The position numbers were made by a program, and so were the translations under genes. From Aquisphaera giovannonii (GTDB lineage: Bacteria > Planctomycetota > Planctomycetia > Isosphaerales > Isosphaeraceae), in NCBI RefSeq assembly GCF_008087625.1, contig NZ_CP042997.1, positions 2,108,001 to 2,172,000 of the forward strand: a stretch of 64,000 nt of DNA, read 5' to 3'. This document shows positions 16,558 to 24,499 of the stretch, piece after piece. Numbering within the stretch: position 1 is the stretch's first letter; each line of letters begins with the position of its first letter. The notes beneath the pieces are model-generated. The model made no database searches. It was not told where the DNA came from and worked only from the letters and a program-made list of their open reading frames with translations.

Positions 16558-18169
16558 GGCCTCGGTTCCCGGCCACCTTGGAGGCGGGCCGATCGGGCTT
16601 CGAGGGCTTCTCGGCGGCCGGGGGCGACGCATCGCCCTCCCCTTCGGCGGCCGCCGCCGCGGGCGAGTCCTCATTCAGGAGCCCCTCGTCGCCGGGGACG
16701 AGATGGCCGTTGGCCGGGACGTTCTTCGCCAGGAACTCCTTCAGCCTGCCGATCTGCGCCTCCAGGTCCTTGCGCTCCGCGGCCCGCTGGCCCGCGGGCG
16801 CCCGGACGAGCTCCAGCGCGGACTTGGCGACGGCCGTGATCTGGCCCTGAACCTTCTGGATGTCCGAGCGACTGGAGGCCGCGGCGGGGTTGTGCAGCAG
16901 GCCGCTGTCCCGGACCCCCGGCTGGCCCTCGAAGACCTGCGACAGGGGGCCGACGAGCAGCGCGGTCATGTACTGGGCCTTGGCGGCGTTCAGCGGCGGG
17001 CCCTTGTCGGAGTAGCTGGAGAGGACCGCCTCGCCGGCCCCGGCGGCGACCTGGCCGGCCAGGTAGGCGACCAGCTTGAAGTTGTAGTCCGTCACCGCGT
17101 TCGTGATCTGCATCATCCCCAGGGCGCGGGCGGCCTCGGCCCGGATGTCCAGCCTGGCCTTCGGCGCGGCCAGGACCTTCGCGGCGGCCTTCGCCATCCG
17201 GGCCTCCTTGGGCGACTTCGGCTCGGCCCCCTGGCGCAGGTAGGACAGCGCCTCCAGGGCGCGATACTTCACCGGCCAGGGCATCTCCTCGTTGCCGTCC
17301 AGGAACTCCGCGACGACCTTCGCCGCGTCCACGGTCTGCTGGTTATTCAGCCGCGGCGTCTCGTTGTACCGGACGATGTTGGAGAGCCCGCGGAGCGCCC
17401 AGAGCTTCACCCAGACCGTCTGGTCCTTGTTCCGGATCTCATCGAGGAAGATCTTCAGGGCCTCCGGGCTGCCGGTCTGGCCCAGGACGATCATCGCCTG
17501 GATACGCGGGACGAGGTGATTCTTCAAGACGGCGGGCAGCATCTGGACGAGCGCACGGTTGTACTCGTTCAGGAACGTGTTGCTCTTGCTGGCCCTGGCG
17601 GCGAAGAGGGGTTCCTGGAGGTTCCTCGTCGCCGTCTCGATGGCCCGCGAGTCGATGCTGCCCGGGGGCGGGTCGATCAGGGACTGGATGTTCTTGGTGT
17701 CGGTGAGCTGGGCGATCATGCCGCCGATCATCCTGCGGATGATCGTCGCGTCCACGGGGGCCGCCGGGTTCGCGGCCATCTCCTTGACGGCGCCGATGTC
17801 CGCCGGGTCCGCCGGCCGGTTGCGGATCGGGTTGAACTTCTTGAGGTCGATCAGCTCCTGGGCGGCCGGATCCTTGAAGATCTCGACCGGGGAGAGCTTC
17901 TGGAGCTGGGAGGGATCCGGCGGGGGCTCGGTGGGCTCCGCCTCCTTGCCGTCGTCCTTCGACTTCGCGGCATCCTTGGCCTGATCCTTCGCGTCGCCGT
18001 CCCCCTTCGCGGCCGGGGGGGCGGACCCCTTCGTCTGGCCGCCGGGCTGCGCCTGCGTGGGGCCGGCCAGCGCGGCGATCATCGCCAGCGTCAGCAAGGA
18101 CGAGAGGCCCGTCGCCATGCCCCCGAGCCGGACCGTCACTCGCCGCCGCCGCGGCAACACCTTGACCAT
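16550..18169 (-). CDS. Secreted helical-repeat (HEAT-like) protein
   Basis: A 539-residue exported protein. A signal peptide (GLSSLLTLAMIAALAG, about residues 21-36, cleavage near TQAQP) is followed by a low-complexity linker rich in Lys, Asp, Ala and Pro. The main part consists of alpha-helical pairs, for example HLVPRIQAMIVLGQTGSPEA, VKLWALRGLSNIV and IRAEAARALGMMQI, in the style of HEAT repeats that bind proteins. The C-terminus is again low-complexity (PAAAAAEGEGDASPPAAEKP). There is no catalytic motif. The start at 18169 (MVKVLPRRRR) gives a normal signal peptide; the upstream open frame is discarded. Its stop overlaps the next gene by eight bases. Confidence 0.65.
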   Translation of the reverse strand: MVKVLPRRRRVTVRLGGMATGLSSLLTLAMIAALAGPTQAQPGGQTKGSAPPAAKGDGDAKDQAKDAAKSKDDGKEAEPTEPPPDPSQLQKLSPVEIFKDPAAQELIDLKKFNPIRNRPADPADIGAVKEMAANPAAPVDATIIRRMIGGMIAQLTDTKNIQSLIDPPPGSIDSRAIETATRNLQEPLFAARASKSNTFLNEYNRALVQMLPAVLKNHLVPRIQAMIVLGQTGSPEALKIFLDEIRNKDQTVWVKLWALRGLSNIVRYNETPRLNNQQTVDAAKVVAEFLDGNEEMPWPVKYRALEALSYLRQGAEPKSPKEARMAKAAAKVLAAPKARLDIRAEAARALGMMQITNAVTDYNFKLVAYLAGQVAAGAGEAVLSSYSDKGPPLNAAKAQYMTALLVGPLSQVFEGQPGVRDSGLLHNPAAASSRSDIQKVQGQITAVAKSALELVRAPAGQRAAERKDLEAQIGRLKEFLAKNVPANGHLVPGDEGLLNEDSPAAAAAEGEGDASPPAAEKPSKPDRPASKVAGNRGRG

Positions 18170-18669
18170 GTCGGCAATCCCCGTTGCTAGATGACCGAAC
18201 CCCGCTCCGAGGCCAGCGGCGAGGCGACCCCCGATCCGCACCCCGCCCGATCCCGGCGAAGGCCCGCCGGCGATCGGCCGCGGCGGCCGACTCGAGGCCC
18301 TCTGCGAGGCCGGGCTCATGGATTTTTCCGAACGAATATCGCGACGACGGAGTGCCGAAGGCCGGCCGAGGCGAGGGCGTCTCGGCCCCCGAAGCGGCCC
18401 CCAGGCCGTCAACTCATCTTTAGGCGATCAAACCACTTCCAGCAATTTATCATGTTTCAAGTTAACCCGCCGAATCGCCCGTGTCAAGTCGGCCGGAAGG
18501 ACGCCCGTCCACGGTTCTTGGGCAATCCGCCGGTCCCGGCGGCGCGGATCCGGGCCCGCGACGCCGGGCGCGGATGGCCCGCCGCCACTTGGACGCATCC
18601 CCCCCGGCGGCCGTTCCGCCGGCCCCGCGACATCTTTCGCGTTGAGCGGCCTCCGAGGCGATCGGTAAG
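18170..18669. other. 500-bp non-coding region between divergent genes
   Basis: This region separates the helical-repeat gene (minus) from the MBL-fold gene (plus). Most of it is GC-rich and shows no ORF with family-like content. An AT-rich island at about 18412-18475, including TTTATCATGTTTCAAG and TTAAC, stands out from its surroundings and is the natural place for divergent promoters, though I could not pick a convincing -35/-10 pair. I see no tRNA or hairpin. Confidence 0.4.
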
Positions 18670-19527
18670 ATGAACGGAGATGCCCGTCCCCTCGCCAGGT
18701 CGGCCCGCCCGGGCAGCAGGACGCCTCAGGAGCACGCGCAGGTCATGATCGAACGGAATTACCTGTTCCCCGGCGTCATCGAGATGAACTACCAGTCTCG
18801 CCGCCGGATGGGCGTCAACGTCTACCTCATCGACGGCGGCACGGAGTATGCGCTGATCGACGTCGGCTTCCTGGACGAGCTGACCGACGTCCTCGAGCTG
18901 GTCCGGCAGATGAACTTCAGCCTCTCGGCCTGCAAGCTCATCGTCGCGAGCCACGCGGACGTCGACCACACCCAGGGCCTGGCCCGGGCGCGCGAGATCC
19001 TCAAGTGCCCGATCGCCGCGCATGCCCTGAGCATCCCCGCGATCGAGCAGGGGGACGAGATCTTCACGTTCGCCCGGATCGACGCCCAGGGCATCCACAT
19101 CCCGATGCCCCGCTGCAAGGTCGACCGGCCGATCGACGAGGGGGATAGGCTCCAGATCGGCGAGAGGACGCTGGAGGTCTGGAGCACCCCGGGCCACGCC
19201 GCCGGCCAGATCGCCCTCCGGATGGGGAACCTCCTCTTCTCCGGCGACAACATCTTCCGGGACGGCTCGGTGGGCGCGATCGACGCCCACCACGGCTCGA
19301 GCATCCCCGACTTCATCACCAGCCTCGAGCGCATACGGGCCAGCGACGTGGAGTTCCTGCTCCCCTCGCACGGCCCGATCTTCCGCAAGGACGACGCCCT
19401 GATCGACGCCACGATCCGCCGCCTCGAGTCGTATTCCCACATGGCGGACTTCGGCACCTGCGCGGTGGACTGGCCCCTCCTCGACCAGTGGGAGGAGGAG
19501 CTGGCGAGCGGGAGCCGGGACTTCTGA
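18670..19527 (+). CDS. MBL-fold metallo-hydrolase with an unusual HxDxDH metal motif
   Basis: A 285-residue metallo-beta-lactamase-fold hydrolase. The metal motif reads [10 protein letters not shown], so the second histidine of the usual HxHxDH is an aspartate (HxDxDH). Other ligands are present: STPGHAAGQ (histidine at about 177), FSGDNIF (bridging aspartate) and LPSHGPIF (last histidine). This resembles glyoxalase II and flavodiiron-related hydrolases, but the substrate is unknown. Start choice: 18670 gives a basic 25-residue leader, whereas an in-frame ATG at 18745 ([14 protein letters not shown]) begins where the fold begins and may be the true start. It is the first of a run of plus-strand metabolic genes. 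Confidence 0.75.
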   Translation: MNGDARPLARSARPGSRTPQEHAQVMIERNYLFPGVIEMNYQSRRRMGVNVYLIDGGTEYALIDVGFLDELTDVLELVRQMNFSLSACKLIVASHADVDHTQGLARAREILKCPIAAHALSIPAIEQGDEIFTFARIDAQGIHIPMPRCKVDRPIDEGDRLQIGERTLEVWSTPGHAAGQIALRMGNLLFSGDNIFRDGSVGAIDAHHGSSIPDFITSLERIRASDVEFLLPSHGPIFRKDDALIDATIRRLESYSHMADFGTCAVDWPLLDQWEEELASGSRDF

Positions 19528-19688
19528 GCTGACCTCTGTGCCGGACTCGCCTCGCCGATTGGAAACCGCACGTCGAGATCCGAACAATAGGAAGGGCCGC
19601 CCCCCCGCCGGGTGCCGAGCCGCCGGCCGCTTCGGCGCGGCCGCCGGGGGCCGCGCGGGGCCGGCCCGACCCAGGAAGGAGACCCGAC

Positions 19689-21020
19689 ATGACGGCGCTC
19701 CACCGATCTGATCCCCGGATCCTCGGCCCGCTCCCGGGCCCCCTCGCCACGCGCTGGCTCCGGCGCGACGACGCGGTGATGTCGCCGTCCTACACGAGGA
19801 CCTATCCGCTGGTCGTCCGTCGCGGCTCCGGGGCGATGATCGAGGACGTGGACGGCAACCGGTTCCTCGACTTCACCGCCGGCATCGCGGTCACGAACGC
19901 CGGCCATTCCAACCGGAAGGTCGTCGAGGCGATCGCCCGCCAGGCCCGCCGGCTGATCCACATGTCCGGGACCGACTTCTACTACGAGCCGCAGGTCCGG
20001 CTGGCGGAGAGGCTCGCCCGGCGCGCCCCGGGGCCCGAGGCCAAGCGCGTCTTCTTCACCAACAGCGGCGCGGAGGCCGTCGAGGCGGCCCTCAAGCTGG
20101 CGCGGCGGCACACCGGCCGCAACCGCGCCATGGCCTTCCTCGGCGCCTTCCACGGGCGGACCTACGGGGCACTCTCGCTCTCGGGATCGAAGCCGCTCCA
20201 GCGCCGGGGCTTCGCGCCGCTCGTCCCGGAGATCCACCACGCGCGGTACGGCGACCTCGAGAGCGTCCGCGTCCTGCTGCGGTCGGTATGCCCGCCGGAG
20301 GAGCTCGCGGCGATCTTCGTGGAGCCGATCCAGGGCGAGGGGGGCTACGTCGTCCCGCCCGCCGGATTCCTGCCGGGCCTCCGGGCCCTCTGCGACGAGC
20401 ACGGCATCCTCCTGGTGCTGGACGAGGTCCAGAGCGGCTTCGGCCGGACCGGCAAGCTGTTCGCCTCGGAGCACTGGGGCGTCGCCGGGGACATCGTCTG
20501 CCTGGCGAAGGGGATCGCCAACGGGCTCCCCCTCGGGGCGATCGTCGCGAAGGCGGACGTGATGGACTGGCCCAGCGGGAGCCACGCCTCGACCTTCGGC
20601 GGCAATCCGGTGGCGTGCGCGGCGGCCCTGGCCTCGCTGAAGTTGATCGAGCGACGCTACCTGGCCAACTGCGTCCGGCGCGGCGTGCAGCTGCGTCTGG
20701 GCCTGGAGGCCATCGCCGCGGCCCGCACCCCGATCAAGGAGGTCCGCGGCCTGGGCCTCATGATCGGGGCCGAGATCCGCGGCGCGTCGGGCGAGCCCGA
20801 TCCGCACCTCCGCGACCGGATCATCGACCTGGCCTTCCATCGCGGGCTCCTGCTGCTGCCCTGCGGCCCGAGCACGATCCGGTTCTGCCCGCCCCTCTGC
20901 CTGACCCCTCGCCAGGTGGAGATCGGCCTCTCGATCCTCGACCGGGCGATCGAGGACGCCGCGCCGGGGGCCCTCGCCGAGGCCGGGCGGTCCGCCGGGC
21001 CGATGGCGAGGCCGGTGTGA
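19689..21020 (+). CDS. Class III PLP-dependent aminotransferase (acetylornithine / 4-aminobutyrate type)
   Basis: A 443-residue class III (omega) aminotransferase. Hallmarks are GNRFLDFTAGIAVTNAGHS, the phosphate-binding FTNSGAEAVEAALKLAR, GAFHGRTYGAL, the cofactor aspartate in LVLDEVQSGFGRTG, and the PLP lysine in CLAKGIANGLPLGA (about residue 272). The closing HASTFGGNPVACAAAL is also typical. The sequence fits 4-aminobutyrate, 5-aminovalerate, lysine or acetylornithine enzymes, and the motifs do not decide among them. GAAGGAGA lies just before the ATG. It may form an operon with the genes at 21170 and 22690 on the same strand (gaps of 149 and 92 bp), which would point to catabolism of an amino acid or amine. 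Confidence 0.85.
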   Translation: MTALHRSDPRILGPLPGPLATRWLRRDDAVMSPSYTRTYPLVVRRGSGAMIEDVDGNRFLDFTAGIAVTNAGHSNRKVVEAIARQARRLIHMSGTDFYYEPQVRLAERLARRAPGPEAKRVFFTNSGAEAVEAALKLARRHTGRNRAMAFLGAFHGRTYGALSLSGSKPLQRRGFAPLVPEIHHARYGDLESVRVLLRSVCPPEELAAIFVEPIQGEGGYVVPPAGFLPGLRALCDEHGILLVLDEVQSGFGRTGKLFASEHWGVAGDIVCLAKGIANGLPLGAIVAKADVMDWPSGSHASTFGGNPVACAAALASLKLIERRYLANCVRRGVQLRLGLEAIAAARTPIKEVRGLGLMIGAEIRGASGEPDPHLRDRIIDLAFHRGLLLLPCGPSTIRFCPPLCLTPRQVEIGLSILDRAIEDAAPGALAEAGRSAGPMARPV

Positions 21021-21169
21021 CGGCCCGCATCGATTGGCAATCCGCGTCTCGAGCACCGGGTGCGAGGCCCCCGCGGGGCCCTGCAAGGCTCGGATGGGAC
21101 TTCGTCCCGGGATCCATGAAAGCGATTGGCGTCGGCCTGGCCGAGCCGGCCAGCACGGGGGAGGAGCTC

Positions 21170-22597
21170 ATGCCCGCACTTACGGTACGCGAAGCGGACC
21201 GGTCATTCGAATGGCAGCGATGGCCCCAGGCCGAGGCCTTCGTGGGCCGGCTCATCGCCGGGGGCGTCGAGGGGAACCGCTTCGCGACCGGGCTCGCGGC
21301 CCGGCTTCCCGCCGAGACCGGCACGGCGTTGCCCGTCTGGGTCGATCACCTGGTGATCACCGGCGGCGGCTCGCTCGAACGGACGCTCGCCGGCCTCGGA
21401 TACGAGCGGGAGGCCATCAGGCACCCGCGCGGCGGCACCGTGCACGCCCATCGGGGCGGGCTCTTCCCGCGTATCGTCGTGCTGCCGGACGCGGGTGCGG
21501 CGGGCGAGGAGGGCGTCGGCGAGGTCGCGGAGGTCGCCATCAAGGTGGAATCGGTCGCGGATTTCGTCCGCGCCCACGACCTCGGGCTGGAGGTCGTCGG
21601 CCAGCCCATGGGGCCCTACCGCACCGCGACGGTCCCGGGGGAAGCGACCTCGTTCACGGCCCTGGAGCGGCGGGCGTATCGGGGCTTCGAGCCCTTCCCG
21701 GGCGACCTCGCGCGGGACGGGCGGATGAGGCCCCAGGCCGCGCGCGACGCCCTGGCGGCGCTGGACCTCTGGCGGGCGCGGAGGCGCCGCTTCGACGACG
21801 ACGGGGAGGGCATCCGCGCCACCCGGGCGACCCTCGAGCGCGCGATCGAGCTGGCCGGCGACAGGGACCTCGCCTGCCACCTGATCTTCCAGGCCGAGCG
21901 CGAATACTGGCAGTCCAGGAACCTCGCGGCGAGGGTGCAGAAGGAGCGGCAGGACCGGCTCGGCCTGGGCTGGGCGAACCATGATCACCACACCTTCCGC
22001 TGCTCGCGGCGGTCCTTCCCGGACATCATGGCCATGTTCATCCGGCTGGGATTCTCGCTCCGGGAGCGGTTCCACGCCGGCCGCCACGCCGGATGGGGCG
22101 CGCAGGTGCTGGAGCATGAGACGACCGGCATCGTCATCTTCGCCGACCTGGACCTGGCGCCCGAGGAGGCCACGCAGGACTTCGCCCGTCATCGCCTCGA
22201 GGACCTGCCGCGGCCGAGCACCGTCGGCCTCTGGGTCGCGCTCCACGGCGAGTCGATCCTGGACGCCGGGATGCACCACCTGGAGGCCCAGTTCGAGTTC
22301 GACGCCCTGAAGGAGGGGCTGGAGGAGGAGGCCGGGATCAAGACCATGGCCCCGTTCTCCGACTTCCCGTTCCTCCGCCAGGCGTTCACCGCGGGCGAGC
22401 GCTGGCCGGTGTCGAGGGCCCGCGCCGACCGGGCCCTCGCGATGGGGTACATCAGCGACGCCGAGCACGCGAAGTTCCTTCGCGACGGGGCGCTCGGCAG
22501 TCATCTCGAGAACCTCCAGCGTCGCGAGGGCTACAAGGGGTTCAACCAGCAGGCCGTCAGCGCGATCATCGCGGCGACGGATCCGCGGTTGCACTGA
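21170..22597 (+). CDS. Unrecognised two-half protein with VOC-like metal-site motifs
   Basis: A 475-residue protein I cannot assign to a family. The start at 21170 is set by an excellent ribosome site (GGGGGAGGAG) five bases upstream; the open frame upstream is a shadow of the aminotransferase gene. The N-terminal half has LPVWVDHLVITGGGSLER followed by LAGLGYERE. The C-terminal half has a related pattern, GWANHDHHTFRCSRRSF, then IRLGFSLRERFHAG. A buried D/N-H pair, a short helix and a 'LGF/LGY' strand recall vicinal-oxygen-chelate (glyoxalase/dioxygenase) repeats. DUF1338 2-oxoadipate dioxygenases are a possible distant relation, but their exact motifs are not seen. Genes on both sides are catabolic enzymes, so it may be a metal-dependent oxygenase or lyase. 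Confidence 0.6.
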   Translation: MPALTVREADRSFEWQRWPQAEAFVGRLIAGGVEGNRFATGLAARLPAETGTALPVWVDHLVITGGGSLERTLAGLGYEREAIRHPRGGTVHAHRGGLFPRIVVLPDAGAAGEEGVGEVAEVAIKVESVADFVRAHDLGLEVVGQPMGPYRTATVPGEATSFTALERRAYRGFEPFPGDLARDGRMRPQAARDALAALDLWRARRRRFDDDGEGIRATRATLERAIELAGDRDLACHLIFQAEREYWQSRNLAARVQKERQDRLGLGWANHDHHTFRCSRRSFPDIMAMFIRLGFSLRERFHAGRHAGWGAQVLEHETTGIVIFADLDLAPEEATQDFARHRLEDLPRPSTVGLWVALHGESILDAGMHHLEAQFEFDALKEGLEEEAGIKTMAPFSDFPFLRQAFTAGERWPVSRARADRALAMGYISDAEHAKFLRDGALGSHLENLQRREGYKGFNQQAVSAIIAATDPRLH

Positions 22598-22689
22598 GGA
22601 TCGACGTCTCGCCCGACGAGGCGCCGCGGGACCGCTCGCGGCCGCGGCCCGCCCGTCGGGGTTGTCCACATCGCCCCGGAGTCAGGACC

Positions 22690-23478
22690 ATGCCCGATCC
22701 CCTGGTAATTCGCTCGGATGACAGCGTGGTGGCCGTCCTCACGCTCAACCGCCCGGCCAAGCGGAACGCCCTCTCCCGGGCCCTGATGCACGAGCTCGAG
22801 GATCACCTGGACCGCGCGGCGAGCGAATCGAGGGTCCGCGCGGTGGTCATCACCGGCGCCGGCACGGCGTTCTGCTCGGGCATGGACCTCGGCGAGGCCG
22901 CCCGGGGCGGCACGAGTGCCGAGGCCGAGGGCTACGCCGTCGCCACGCTGCAGGAGTACGCGGACCTGCTCCAGAAGGTCCACACCCTCCCCAAGCTGAC
23001 GATCGCGGCGGTGAACGGCGATGCCCTGGCCGGCGGCGCCGGCCTGATGTCGGCGTGCGACCTGGCCATCGCCGCGACCTCGGCGCGGATCGGCTACCCG
23101 GAGGTGTTGCGGGGCCTCGTCCCGTCCACCGTGATGCACGACCTGACCCGCCTGATCGGAGGCCGCCGCGCGCGGCACCTGCTGCTCACCGGCGGGCTGA
23201 TCCTGGCCGACGCGGCCCACGAGTGGGGCCTCGTCAACCTGGTGACGCAGCCCGAGAACTGCCTCAAGGAGTCGATCCGGACGGGCAAGCAGATGATCGA
23301 GTCGGCGCCGCAGGCCGTGGCGGCGATCAAGCGCCAGCTCGACGAGGTCGAGGGCCGGCCCAGGAGCCTCCGCGGCGCGGCCGCCGTCAGCGCCGCCATC
23401 CGCGTCGGTGAGGAGGCACAGGAGGGCGTCCGGGCGTTCCTGGAGAAGCGGCCTCCGCGGTGGGCGCAGTCGCCGTAA
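22690..23478 (+). CDS. Enoyl-CoA hydratase/isomerase-family protein
   Basis: A 262-residue crotonase-fold enzyme acting on acyl-CoA thioesters. The N-terminal LNRPAKRNALSRALMHEL, the oxyanion-hole segments GTAFCSGMDLGEA (about residues 58-70) and AAVNGDALAGGAGLMSACDL, and the C-terminal trimerisation helix are all present. At the usual hydratase glutamate positions the sequence reads GGAGLMSACD and YPEVLRGLVP; the second keeps one acidic residue (PEV), which fits a hydratase or isomerase. The substrate cannot be read from sequence. Ribosome site GGAGTCAGGA precedes the ATG. It follows the aminotransferase and the unrecognised gene on the same strand. Confidence 0.85.
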   Translation: MPDPLVIRSDDSVVAVLTLNRPAKRNALSRALMHELEDHLDRAASESRVRAVVITGAGTAFCSGMDLGEAARGGTSAEAEGYAVATLQEYADLLQKVHTLPKLTIAAVNGDALAGGAGLMSACDLAIAATSARIGYPEVLRGLVPSTVMHDLTRLIGGRRARHLLLTGGLILADAAHEWGLVNLVTQPENCLKESIRTGKQMIESAPQAVAAIKRQLDEVEGRPRSLRGAAAVSAAIRVGEEAQEGVRAFLEKRPPRWAQSP

Positions 23479-23570
23479 ACGCGGAGGGGGCGTCCTCCCT
23501 TGCGCCAATCATCCCTTCAAGTCTCGTTTGCCAGCTCGTGATTGACCATACGTGGGGCCTCAGGTCTCTG

Positions 23571-23610
23571 TCCCCTCTCCCGCCGTGCGGGAGAGGGCTA
23601 GGGTGAGGGT
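23571..23610. repeat. REP-like palindromic element, copy 1
   Basis: A hairpin with arms CCCTCTCCCGC and GCGGGAGAGGG around a three-base loop (23573-23597), followed by CTAGGGTGAGGGT. This resembles a family of short interspersed palindromes found between genes in many GC-rich bacteria. A second, more decayed copy in the opposite orientation lies at 24303-24352, so the two flank the ankyrin gene. It could also act as a terminator for the gene ending at 23478. Confidence 0.7.
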
Positions 23611-23674
23611 CCTGTGGACTCGGGCTTCCAATACTCCGTCGTGTTTGTGAAAGAAATACCCTGCGGAGGTGATC

Positions 23675-24223
23675 ATGTCACATGTGCATCCTTTGCAGCG
23701 CGCCATTTTCGATGGGGACTGCGAGCGCATCGATGCTCTTCTTGCAGGGCGTGATCCCAATGTAACAACTGAGGATAGCGATAAATGGAACCTGCTGCAT
23801 TTGGCGTTGGTAGGTGTGAGTAGGCCACCAAGGCCCGAGGTCGTCCGACATCTGATCGAGCTTGGCGTGGACGTCAACGCAAGAGATCGTCGCCAGTGGA
23901 CGCCCCTGCATTTCGCCGCCAGGACCAAGAACCCGGCAGTTGTCAAACTTCTGATCGATGCGGGGGCGGACGTCAATGCGATGAATGACGAAGGGATCAC
24001 CCCATTGCACGAAAGTCTCGCTGAATACCCGGTGAACCTGAAACTGACCGAGATTTTTCTCGCCGCCGGTGCGAAGACGGATATTCTGCGCAAGTACGTG
24101 GACGTCGTCGTAAGCCCGGTCAAGAGAGAGTTGCTTGACCTGCTAGCGAAGCATGAGTCACGCGGCTTGCTCGACGAGGCCGAACGGGTGTCATCGCCGC
24201 CAAGGCAGGATGATCAAGGATAA
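23675..24223 (+). CDS. Ankyrin-repeat protein
   Basis: A 182-residue protein of three to four ankyrin repeats, a protein-protein interaction fold. The consensus is clear in DRRQWTPLHFAARTKN followed by VVKLLIDAGADVNAMND, and in GITPLHESLAEYP; weaker repeats lie before (KWNLLHLAL) and after. There is no signal peptide or membrane segment, so it is probably cytoplasmic. GGAGG lies six bases before the ATG at 23675. Codon use is visibly less GC-biased than in neighbours (codons such as ACA, GAT, AAA and TTG are frequent), and it sits between two inverted palindromic repeats. Both features suggest it arrived by transfer. Confidence 0.8.
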   Translation: MSHVHPLQRAIFDGDCERIDALLAGRDPNVTTEDSDKWNLLHLALVGVSRPPRPEVVRHLIELGVDVNARDRRQWTPLHFAARTKNPAVVKLLIDAGADVNAMNDEGITPLHESLAEYPVNLKLTEIFLAAGAKTDILRKYVDVVVSPVKRELLDLLAKHESRGLLDEAERVSSPPRQDDQG

Positions 24224-24302
24224 GCATGCTGCTGGGCGCTGCGGCACTGGCCATGGACGCTTGCGCATTGCTCTCGGTGGCCGTTGGCCATACGAGGCAC
24301 GC

Positions 24303-24352
24303 TGCACCCTCACCCCAGCCCTCTCCCGCCGAGCGGTAGAGGGAGAGGCTGT
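24303..24352. repeat. REP-like palindromic element, copy 2 (inverted, degenerate)
   Basis: CACCCTCACCCCAGCCCTCT, then CCCGCCGAGCGGTAGAGGGA, is the reverse-orientation counterpart of the element at 23571, with a few mismatches in the stem and loop. The remaining non-coding DNA from 24224 to 24499 is GC-rich, contains short palindromes such as GTTGGGCCGCAGGCCCAGCG near 24505-24524, and holds no gene I can support. Confidence 0.6.
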
Positions 24353-24499
24353 TTCGCTCGCGGTTGGTGGTGACCTGGAGTTCGCAGGTCCGTGGAGGGG
24401 GCTTCGGCTTGTCGTCGACGGCAAGCCCCACGAAGGGGGTCCAGGGAGCCTGCGATCCGACCTACCGTTGCTCGGAGGAAGGCGGAATAGCTCTCGCCC

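Noticed and set aside
20288-21169. Upstream extension of the gene at 21170 to 20288
   Set aside because: It overlaps the aminotransferase gene in another frame; a near-perfect ribosome site marks the start at 21170.
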